Source: Nitrospirota bacterium | GTDB taxonomy: Bacteria; Nitrospirota; Nitrospiria; Nitrospirales; UBA8639 | Assembly: GCA_029879555.1 (NCBI GenBank) | Contig: JAOUQB010000139.1 | Coordinates: 1 to 6,626, forward strand | Reading direction: 5' to 3' | Length of the DNA stretch: 6,626 nt | In this document: positions 1 through 4,155 of the stretch, one piece after another | Numbering within the stretch: position 1 is the first letter of the stretch | Layout of the letters: every line of letters begins with the position of its first letter | Made by a program: the position numbers and the translations under genes | The notes under the pieces: model-generated | What the model was told of the DNA's origin: nothing | Database searches by the model: none | Seen by the model: only the letters and a program-made list of their open reading frames with translations

Positions 1-306
1 TTCTCCTATATCCAAAAATGGTGTCGGCAGGACGGAATTTCCCTTCACGATGAGGATGCGGCCATGTTGTTCAAGGACAAACAGGCGGTCGGTTTGATCG
101 GGGCTGGGGACAAGAAAAACCGGTTGAGCAAAGCGATGTGTCACGAGTGGCTGTAGGGCGATGGGGCCTGAGGAAACAACAGGTTTGCCAGACAGGGCAA
201 AGGACGAAGGCGGAATGAGTATGAGGCTACCCCACAGGCTGAGGCAGGTAAGAAGACCGCGCAAATACTGGTGATTCTGACCTGGTTGGCGTAGATGGAA
301 TACCAT
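1..306 (-). CDS. PQQ-dependent sugar dehydrogenase (GSDH family), N-terminal part, cut by window edge
   Basis: Reading the minus strand from the ATG at 306 gives 102 residues with no stop before the window edge. Residues 1-17 are polar/basic, about 18-37 are hydrophobic and end in S-F-A, so a signal peptide cleaved near residue 37 is likely. From residue 59 the sequence FAQPVFLVPSPDQTDRLFVL, followed by EQHGRILIVK and LPTPFLDIG, matches the first propeller blade of the glucose/sorbosone dehydrogenase family (soluble PQQ glucose dehydrogenase and YliI-like proteins). Members oxidise aldose sugars, usually in the periplasm, with PQQ and calcium; some do not oxidise glucose. The catalytic His and the PQQ site lie further downstream and are not visible here, so activity cannot be judged. 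A stop codon (TGA) sits two codons upstream of the ATG, which fixes the longest possible start; the Shine-Dalgarno is weak. The gene is divergent from the small gene at 398. Confidence 0.85.
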   Translation of the reverse strand, partial: MVFHLRQPGQNHQYLRGLLTCLSLWGSLILIPPSSFALSGKPVVSSGPIALQPLVTHRFAQPVFLVPSPDQTDRLFVLEQHGRILIVKGNSVLPTPFLDIGE

Positions 307-333
307 GAGTCACCGTCGATTTGAGGCCAGGGA

Positions 334-363
334 TTGCACGGGAAATCGAAGCCTTGTTATAAC
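334..363 (+). promoter_or_regulatory. Candidate sigma70-type promoter for the small Cys protein genes
   Basis: TTGCAC (334-339), an 18-base spacer and TATAAC (358-363) precede the gene at 398, giving a leader of about 28 bases. The -10 matches five of six consensus bases, the -35 only three. The -10 lies in the 8-base palindrome GTTATAAC (356-363), so a -10 can also be read on the minus strand towards the sugar dehydrogenase, although I see no good -35 for it. This is the only promoter-like element in the 91-base divergent gap. Confidence 0.35.
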
Positions 364-397
364 CACAGCAGTGAGCAAGTTGAAAAAGGAGTACTAG

Positions 398-592
398 ATG
401 ATCCTCAAATATGAATCAGATGTCATGGATGATGAGAATGCCCGTGGGAAGTTCTATCACGTCTGTCAAGGACGGGTCCAGGAGACCCCCATTGCCGTTC
501 CCCCTCCGGATCAGCCCATCGAATGCCCCGTGTGCGAAATTGATTTGGAACAAGAAGATTTTATGTTGGCGCAACAGCGGGGATGGTCGTAA
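398..592 (+). CDS. Small hypothetical protein with CPVC motif (64 aa)
   Basis: I do not recognise this protein. The ATG follows AAAAAGGAG (383-391) with a 6-base spacer, a strong ribosome site that supports a real gene. The product is 64 residues, acidic at the N-terminus and without a signal peptide or membrane segment. His21 and Cys23 (in YHVCQG) and Cys43/Cys46 (CPVC) could bind one zinc, as in a minimal zinc ribbon; this is inferred from spacing only. A proline-rich linker (VPPPDQP, about residues 34-40) separates the two halves. The next small Cys protein follows after 47 bases on the same strand, so the two are probably co-transcribed. A longer overlapping frame (411-728) has no ribosome site and looks like a shadow. 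Confidence 0.7.
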   Translation: MILKYESDVMDDENARGKFYHVCQGRVQETPIAVPPPDQPIECPVCEIDLEQEDFMLAQQRGWS

Positions 593-639
593 TTGGCGGG
601 TTGTCACAAACCGTGTGAAATCTTCGAAAGGTCGCGTTC

Positions 640-852
640 ATGATCACAGGAAGTTCAGGACGAAAAACCGTTTCAGTCATGCGAGGGCGGATGATTCTGT
701 GCAACGTCTGCTTCGATTCCATCCATGAGGAAAAACTCGTCGATGCCAAAAACTATGTGGAAAATCATGAAGCCTTTTTTGATCTCATTTGCCCTGGTTG
801 CGAAGATCTGAACCGTCCCCTGATTGATGATATGTTGGGTAGCTCTGAATAA
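640..852 (+). CDS. Small protein with two CxxC pairs, zinc-ribbon-like (up to 70 aa)
   Basis: Family not recognised. The protein has Cys21/Cys24 (CNVC) and Cys51/Cys54 (CPGC), two CxxC pairs 26 residues apart, the arrangement of a treble-clef or zinc-ribbon fold that would hold one zinc. The stretch between them and the tail are acidic. There is no signal peptide, so it should be cytoplasmic. The ATG at 640 has GAAAGG (626-631) 8 bases upstream. An in-frame ATG at 691 preceded closely by GAGGGCGG would give a 53-residue protein beginning MILCNVC, and is a serious alternative since the first 17 residues look dispensable. It follows the 64-residue Cys protein by 47 bases, suggesting an operon. 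Role unknown; a metal-binding or nucleic-acid-binding accessory is only a guess. Confidence 0.65.
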   Translation: MITGSSGRKTVSVMRGRMILCNVCFDSIHEEKLVDAKNYVENHEAFFDLICPGCEDLNRPLIDDMLGSSE

Positions 853-993
853 ATTTTCTTCATCCGCTGTCGGCAGGAGGTTGGCAGCATTCGCCTTCCA
901 CTGTTAACCGAACTATCTGTTCTCCCTCTACAGACATTGAATTTCTATTCGGCCTAGGACTTTTCTTGGTTTGTCCACTGGTCTGAGTGCTTG

Positions 994-1016
994 TGTGCCA
1001 GTCATGGACTGGTATG
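994..1016 (+). other. Hairpin in the leader of mscS
   Basis: CCAGTC (998-1003) and GACTGG (1007-1012) are perfectly complementary around a 3-base ATG loop, and the stem extends outward to 994/1016 with wobble pairs. No T-run follows, so it is not a standard terminator. It lies in the 207-base gap 853-1059, which otherwise shows no gene and no promoter I would defend. The loop ATG (1004) opens a 16-codon frame that ends with TGA at 1052-1054, just before the mscS start. Confidence 0.35.
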
Positions 1017-1059
1017 GCAACTCCCCTCTCTCACCTTTTTCAGAAGGAGATTGAACCCT

Positions 1060-1887
1060 ATGGTGAATGTTGAACGGCTCACGCAAACGGCCACTGAATT
1101 ACTTCTGAGTTATGGCCCCAAGCTTCTCTTAGCTCTGCTGACCCTGCTCGTTGGGTTTCTGATAATTAAACGTGTGATGGCTATGGGTGAGGCGATGATG
1201 GAACGCAGCCAGGTCGAAATCACGCTGAGAAAATTCCTGGTGAATTTAGGCTCCCTTTTATTGAAGGCCCTGGTCATCATCAGTGTGGCATCTATGGTGG
1301 GGGTGGAAACGACCTCGTTTATTGCGATGCTCGGGGCTGCGGGGTTGGCGGTCGGCTTGGCGCTCCAGGGGAGTTTGGCCAATTTTGCAGGCGGTGTCCT
1401 CATTTTGTTTTTTAAGCCGTTTAAGGTGGGTGATCTGATTGAGGCGCAGGGGTATCTGGGTATTGTGAAAGAGATCCAAATCTTCGTAACGATTCTGACG
1501 ACGCCTGACAATAAGCGAATTATCATTCCGAATGGGTTGCTCTCTAATGGTTGTCTGACGAATTTAAATGCGGAGCCGCATCGCCGAGTCGATATGACGT
1601 TTGGCATCAGTTATGGTGATGATATCTTGAAAGTAAAACGAACCTTGCAGGACCTTATTGCAGCGGACAATCGAGTGCTTGCCGATCCGGCTTCAGAGGT
1701 GTATGTCAAAGAACATGGGGAGAGCTCAATCAATATCTTAGTGCGAGTTTGGGTCAAACCCGAGAATTATTGGGGTGTGTATTTTCATATGCATGAACAG
1801 GTTAAATTGACGTTTGATCGAGAAGGTGTTTCCATCCCTTTCCCACAACGGGATGTGCACATGATTCCCGCTTCAAAAACAGCCTGA
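1060..1887 (+). CDS. mscS: Small-conductance mechanosensitive channel, MscS family (275 aa)
   Basis: This is a short, E. coli-type MscS (286 residues in E. coli). MscS forms an inner-membrane heptamer that opens under membrane tension and releases solutes on osmotic downshock. Three membrane segments are visible at about residues 14-37, 60-82 and 87-119. The third is the pore helix, with the family signature LGAAGLAVGLALQGSLANFA (91-110); Leu96 and Leu100 align with the E. coli gate leucines 105 and 109, and Gln103-Gly104 with the helix kink. The beta domain follows, with FKPFKVGDLI, the IIIPNG motif (PNG 157-159), and the C-terminal IPFPQRDVHM (259-268) typical of the family. I chose the ATG at 1060 because AGAAGGAGA (1042-1050) lies 9 bases upstream. 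An in-frame TTG at 991 would add 23 residues lacking any family similarity. It appears monocistronic and ends in a terminator. Confidence 0.96.
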   Translation: MVNVERLTQTATELLLSYGPKLLLALLTLLVGFLIIKRVMAMGEAMMERSQVEITLRKFLVNLGSLLLKALVIISVASMVGVETTSFIAMLGAAGLAVGLALQGSLANFAGGVLILFFKPFKVGDLIEAQGYLGIVKEIQIFVTILTTPDNKRIIIPNGLLSNGCLTNLNAEPHRRVDMTFGISYGDDILKVKRTLQDLIAADNRVLADPASEVYVKEHGESSINILVRVWVKPENYWGVYFHMHEQVKLTFDREGVSIPFPQRDVHMIPASKTA

Positions 1888-1903
1888 TTCGTCAGGGATC
1901 CAT

Positions 1904-1944
1904 TCCCGGAGCCTCAGCCGTCTATTGGGGTTCCGGGATTTTTT
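1904..1944 (+). terminator. Rho-independent terminator of mscS
   Basis: CCCGGAGCC (1905-1913) pairs with GGTTCCGGG (1929-1937), nine pairs with one G-U, plus an outer T-A pair; the loop is 15 bases. Six T residues follow directly (1939-1944). It starts 17 bases after the mscS stop codon. Confidence 0.88.
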
Positions 1945-2066
1945 GACTAAATTTCATAAGACCGTATGGAAAGTTACAGAAAATGCTCAATTCTCTTGCG
2001 AGCCCCACCGATAAGAAAGAATAGGAGTCAAAGGATTCGAAGCAGTTCCCAACAAGGAGGTGCCTT

Positions 2067-2519
2067 ATGGGGGGCTTCAGAGATGGGCCGTTTATCGGTA
2101 CGGTTCCGTGGGTGATCCCACTCTTGCTGTGGGTGGTTCCTTTTCCTGCCTGGTCGTGTGATTCTCAACTCAATCCTCAAGCTTTTCAATCGAACGTCTC
2201 CAACCAGAACGATCTTCTCCCCAATGGCATGCTCGCCATTCGCTACGCGGGAACAGGGATGGAGGTTTCGCCTCATGTCAGCGTGCATCGGGTCATGATG
2301 ACGTTGCCAGGTCGGCAACTTGCTATTCCCGAAGCCAAGAATCCCGAGTATCTCGTCGTTGAAGTCGATGGCACGATCGGGTGGATGACCTACCTTGTTG
2401 CCGCCCATGCCCTGTTTTATGGCGTAGGGCAGGATAGCTTGGGTTTTCCAGAAAGGATGTGGGTTGATTCAGAAGAAGATGGTCTCAATGGTAATGAACA
2501 TTTGAATGGGAAAGAATGA
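2067..2519 (+). CDS. Exported hypothetical protein (150 aa)
   Basis: I do not recognise this family. The ATG has AAGGAGG (2054-2060) 6 bases upstream, one of the strongest ribosome sites in the window. Residues about 10-29 (IGTVPWVIPLLLWVVPFPAW) are hydrophobic and followed by S-C, so an N-terminal signal peptide is likely. Cys31, the only cysteine, sits where a lipobox would be, but the sequence PAWSC lacks the usual Leu at -3, so ordinary signal peptidase I cleavage is as likely as lipidation. The mature part contains a plausible beta-rich region (about 55-101, ending YLVVEVDG) and a second short hydrophobic stretch (about 104-119, IGWMTYLVAAHALFYG). The last 20 residues are acidic and Asn/Gly-rich. 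It stands alone between the mscS terminator and the PAS gene. Confidence 0.75.
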   Translation: MGGFRDGPFIGTVPWVIPLLLWVVPFPAWSCDSQLNPQAFQSNVSNQNDLLPNGMLAIRYAGTGMEVSPHVSVHRVMMTLPGRQLAIPEAKNPEYLVVEVDGTIGWMTYLVAAHALFYGVGQDSLGFPERMWVDSEEDGLNGNEHLNGKE

Positions 2520-2533
2520 GGCCGAGAACTTTG

Positions 2534-2561
2534 TTGAAGGGAATGTCCAGCAAACCTTCAA
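2534..2561. repeat. Inverted repeat after the exported-protein gene
   Basis: TTGAAGG (2534-2540) and CCTTCAA (2555-2561) are perfect complements around a 14-base loop, 15 bases after the stop of the exported-protein gene. A second CTTCAA at 2569-2574 could pair with the same left arm. No T-run follows, so it would be a weak or factor-assisted terminator, or simply chance. Confidence 0.35.
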
Positions 2562-2583
2562 TCCAAGACTTCAAGAATTCATA

Positions 2584-2612
2584 TTGATTTACTTGCGACG
2601 TGCTTTTACACT
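2584..2612 (+). promoter_or_regulatory. Candidate sigma70-type promoter for the PAS-domain gene
   Basis: TTGATT (2584-2589) and TACACT (2607-2612) are separated by the ideal 17 bases, each matching four of six consensus bases. Transcription would start near 2619, giving a leader of about 25 bases that contains only the ribosome site. This would make the PAS gene independent of the exported-protein gene upstream. Confidence 0.5.
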
Positions 2613-2631
2613 GTAAGCCTTCATCGTGACC

Positions 2632-2639
2632 AAGGAGGG
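2632..2639 (+). promoter_or_regulatory. Ribosome binding site that fixes the PAS gene start
   Basis: AAGGAGGG lies 4 bases before the ATG at 2644. An in-frame GTG at 2626 lies upstream of this site and would place it inside the coding region, so the ATG is preferred. Confidence 0.8.
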
Positions 2640-2643
2640 TTCG

Positions 2644-3114
2644 ATGGCAACGGCACGCTGGTCAATCGATACATGGCAGGATCTCTTTCGGACGCTGTTT
2701 CGTCCTGAACACGTCGCCTTTTTCCCGCACAAAATCTTTCGGTGGGATGCCCAGGGAATTTACCGGGATTGTTTTTACCCATTCCCCTGCCAACACCTTC
2801 TTGGAGGAGAAACGATCCTGGGGAAGTCTGTCAAAGATGTCCTACCCAAAAATGTGAGCTATTCGGTTCAGAAAGCCTTACGGCTGACTCTCCGACAAGG
2901 GCTGCCACAAGAGGTTCAGTGCGTGCTCTCGGCGGGGAAGAAATATACTGTCGCGTCCATTCGGCTCTTTCCCTATGATTCAGAAGTGCTGGGGTTTGTG
3001 ACAGACCATGATATGAGTGGAAGACCCCTTATTCATGTGGCACCAGATCATCCTTCAATTGGATTTCTCAAAGACTCGCTTCAGCCCACGCCAATTTCTG
3101 CATTCCATCGTTAA
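2644..3114 (+). CDS. Standalone PAS-domain protein (156 aa)
   Basis: The product has no signal peptide or membrane segment and should be cytoplasmic. Residues about 30-123 read as one PAS fold: KIFRWDAQGIYRDC is the opening strand pair (the FrlD..G.i pattern), ETILGKSVKDVLP (56-68) is the G-k-s-v-x-d-v-l-P helix start common in PAS domains, VQKALRLTLRQG is the following helix, and the pattern ends in LGFVTDHDMSG, like the usual v-r-D-I-T end of a PAS core. PAS domains sense small ligands, redox state or light, or mediate dimerisation. Here there is no kinase, cyclase, DNA-binding or chemotaxis module: after the core only some 33 residues remain, without recognisable features. The cofactor, if any, cannot be read from the sequence. 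It has its own promoter-like element. It may act by binding a partner encoded elsewhere, or be a remnant of a longer sensor; the intact start, ribosome site and reading frame favour a functional small protein. Confidence 0.75.
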   Translation: MATARWSIDTWQDLFRTLFRPEHVAFFPHKIFRWDAQGIYRDCFYPFPCQHLLGGETILGKSVKDVLPKNVSYSVQKALRLTLRQGLPQEVQCVLSAGKKYTVASIRLFPYDSEVLGFVTDHDMSGRPLIHVAPDHPSIGFLKDSLQPTPISAFHR

Positions 3115-3152
3115 ACGGTTTCCTTCCCGTTAATGAGCACGTAATTCATTAA
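3114..3152. repeat. Two overlapping inverted repeats after the PAS gene
   Basis: AACGG (3114-3118) can pair with CCGTT (3127-3131), and TTAATGA (3130-3136) with TCATTAA (3146-3152). The right arm of the first overlaps the left arm of the second, so only one can form at a time. Neither is followed by a T-run. They occupy most of the 76-base gap before the next gene. Confidence 0.35.
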
Positions 3153-3190
3153 GCAGGTCTCGGGGCCTCAAGGATTGTTGGTAGAAAGTA

Positions 3191-3481
3191 TTGGGACGTG
3201 GAGGTGTTTTTATTCAATTACCGAGAGAAAAAAATGCGAATGGGTCAGGCCAGTCCTGGTTAGGCCGGATTGGTCGTTTATTGCTTGTGGGAGGCGCTAT
3301 GGCGGGGAGTGCTGTGGGTATAGCCGTCGTCTATGCAATCGCTGATATGTATTTGACGGGGCACGGGTATGTCCAGCCTCATCCTTCCTCTACACCTTGG
3401 CATTATCAAATTTTTTCAGGTCTTCTTTTTGTTGTTCCGGTCATAGTTGGAATATTGGTTTATCGTGCCTCAGGAAAATGA
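3191..3481 (+). CDS. Small membrane protein with two transmembrane segments (96 aa, start uncertain)
   Basis: Family not recognised. Two hydrophobic stretches are clear: about residues 28-52 (rich in Gly and Ala, LLLVGGAMAGSAVGIAVVYA) and 74-91 (IFSGLLFVVPVIVGILVY), joined by a 20-residue polar loop with several His and Pro. The first 25 residues are polar and basic, and the tail YRASGK is short and basic, so both ends probably face the cytoplasm. No ATG lies before the first membrane segment. The TTG at 3191 has only a weak AGAAAG site. A strong GGAGG (3200-3204) sits 7 bases before an in-frame ATT at 3212, which would give 89 residues. I give the TTG start as the conventional choice. Function unknown. 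Confidence 0.6.
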   Translation: MGRGGVFIQLPREKNANGSGQSWLGRIGRLLLVGGAMAGSAVGIAVVYAIADMYLTGHGYVQPHPSSTPWHYQIFSGLLFVVPVIVGILVYRASGK

Positions 3482-3500
3482 GGAGGGTAAGAATTTTTTT

Positions 3501-3522
3501 ACCAAGATGAATCCATTTTGGT
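3501..3522 (+). terminator. Hairpin between convergent genes, possible atypical terminator
   Basis: ACCAAGATG (3501-3509) pairs with CATTTTGGT (3514-3522) in nine pairs with one G-U and a 4-base loop. Seven T residues (3494-3500) lie before the stem on the plus strand, and no T-run follows on either strand. It is well placed between the plus-strand gene ending at 3481 and the minus-strand gene ending at 3545, but is not a canonical terminator for either. Confidence 0.45.
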
Positions 3523-3544
3523 GAAGAGAAATTAACCTTTTCCC

Positions 3545-3769
3545 CTAATTCAATGAGCAGGCGCCGGGACCTCGCGGGTCGCCGCAGGAGCCGCAACTTT
3601 CTGGACTAGCAAAGTTCATTCCACTGCCTGTCCCGCCAACGGCAAACCCCGTGAGTTGTTTTTCAAGATTTCCCCCCTGACATTCCGGACAAGTTGGAAT
3701 CGTGGATGCATGGACCAACAGATCAAAGTGATGTGAGCACCCTTGGCACTTATACGCAAAAATTGGCAT
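3545..3769 (-). CDS. FmdB-family zinc-ribbon protein (74 aa)
   Basis: The protein begins MPIFAYKCQGCSHHFDLLV, the hallmark of the FmdB putative regulatory family (usual form MPIYEY-C-x-x-C-G-H-x-F). The family is named after a protein encoded beside formamidase in Methylophilus, and its molecular role is still poorly defined. Cys8/Cys11 and Cys27/Cys30 (CPEC) make a four-cysteine zinc ribbon. A Gly-rich linker leads to a tail with three more cysteines, Cys59, Cys62 and Cys71, within CGSCGDPRGPGAC; I recall this tail from many members, and it might bind a second metal. I chose the ATG at 3769 because AAAGGAGG (plus-strand 3780-3787) lies 10 bases upstream and the family motif starts at residue 1. 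The frame stays open up to 3889, but those 40 extra residues look nothing like the family. The gene is convergent with the membrane protein and divergent from the gene at 3888. Confidence 0.92.
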   Translation of the reverse strand: MPIFAYKCQGCSHHFDLLVHASTIPTCPECQGGNLEKQLTGFAVGGTGSGMNFASPESCGSCGDPRGPGACSLN

Positions 3770-3785
3770 GATTTCTGGACCTCCT

Positions 3786-3814
3786 TTGAAATGGCATGGT
3801 ATGCCTATTATAGA
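3786..3814 (+). promoter_or_regulatory. Candidate promoter for the acidic-protein and propeller genes
   Basis: TTGAAA (3786-3791), a 17-base spacer and TATAGA (3809-3814) match five and four of six consensus bases. The leader to the ATG at 3888 would be about 67 bases. The -10 overlaps the -10 of the opposing fmdB-type promoter, and the -35 overlaps that gene's ribosome site. Confidence 0.45.
3793..3805. promoter_or_regulatory. Short dyad between the opposed promoters, candidate operator
   Basis: GGCAT (3793-3797) and ATGCC (3801-3805) are perfect inverted arms around GGT. The dyad falls in the spacer of the plus-strand promoter and around the expected start point of the minus-strand promoter, where a bound protein could affect both. 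Arms of five bases are short, so chance is possible. Confidence 0.3.
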
Positions 3815-3836
3815 AGAGCGATGAAGAAGGGGACAA
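3807..3836 (-). promoter_or_regulatory. Candidate promoter for the FmdB-family gene
   Basis: On the minus strand TTGTCC (3836 to 3831) and a perfect TATAAT (3812 to 3807) are separated by 18 bases. The leader to the ATG at 3769 would be about 31 bases and contains the strong ribosome site. Confidence 0.55.
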
Positions 3837-3887
3837 TGAATGGAGTGAAAAGGCGGTGCACCCACGAGTGAGGAGTAAGGAGAAAGC

Positions 3888-4148
3888 ATGTATCAAGAAG
3901 AAGAATCATTTAAACTGCGGTTTTCCCTGGAAGCCAAGTTTCCCGATGACTATGAGGGCGAGGAGGATGAACGAGGCTGGCTGAAACAATGGGACGCTCA
4001 CATCAAACCGGATATCGTCAAAAGCATTTTTCAGACCTTGGAGCGATATCCTGATTGGCGCGCGCGGTTTCGTAATCGAGGGATGGCGGCTACAGAGGAA
4101 ATTGAAATTGTGTTAGAGAAAACGTATTCCGATCCGTCGCGTAATTGA
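3888..4148 (+). CDS. Small acidic hypothetical protein (86 aa)
   Basis: The ATG is preceded by TAAGGAGA (3876-3883) at good spacing. The product is soluble, with no signal peptide, no membrane segment and no cysteine. It starts with a strand-like KLRFSLEAKF (about 9-18), then a very acidic patch (DDYEGEEDERG, 20-30), then probable helices (WLKQWDAHIKPDIVKSIFQT; the remainder is basic and Arg-rich near WRARFRNRG), and ends with EIEIVLEKTY. Similar short proteins seem familiar to me as conserved hypotheticals, but I cannot name a family. It is separated by only 7 bases from the propeller gene downstream, so the two are very likely co-transcribed, and it diverges from the FmdB-family gene. Confidence 0.75.
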   Translation: MYQEEESFKLRFSLEAKFPDDYEGEEDERGWLKQWDAHIKPDIVKSIFQTLERYPDWRARFRNRGMAATEEIEIVLEKTYSDPSRN

Positions 4149-4155
4149 ACCACTC

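Noticed and set aside
1..156. Plus-strand open frame at the left edge
   Set aside because: It is the shadow of the minus-strand sugar dehydrogenase, whose translation matches a known family.
866..888. Hairpin GCTGTC/GGCAGC after the second small Cys gene, as a terminator
   Set aside because: Six pairs with a wobble, an 11-base loop and no T-run after it; too weak to call.
991..1059. N-terminal extension of MscS from the TTG at 991
   Set aside because: The strong AGAAGGAGA site at 1042-1050 and the normal family length both point to the ATG at 1060; the added 23 residues overlap the leader hairpin and show no family similarity.
1110..1607. Long minus-strand open frame inside mscS
   Set aside because: It is antisense to a strongly conserved channel, has no family features, and is explained by the codon pattern of the real gene.
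1943..1970. TTGACT-N16-TATGGA as a promoter for the exported-protein gene
   Set aside because: The -35 overlaps the T-run of the mscS terminator, the spacer is short and the -10 matches only three of six bases. I see no better promoter in 1945-2066.
2028..2408. Minus-strand open frame opposite the exported-protein gene
   Set aside because: The sense gene has a strong AAGGAGG site and a signal peptide; the antisense frame has neither motif nor ribosome site.
3770..3889. 40-residue extension of the FmdB-family protein from an ATG at 3889
   Set aside because: The family begins exactly at MPIFAYKC, a strong ribosome site precedes that ATG, and the extension covers the divergent promoter region.
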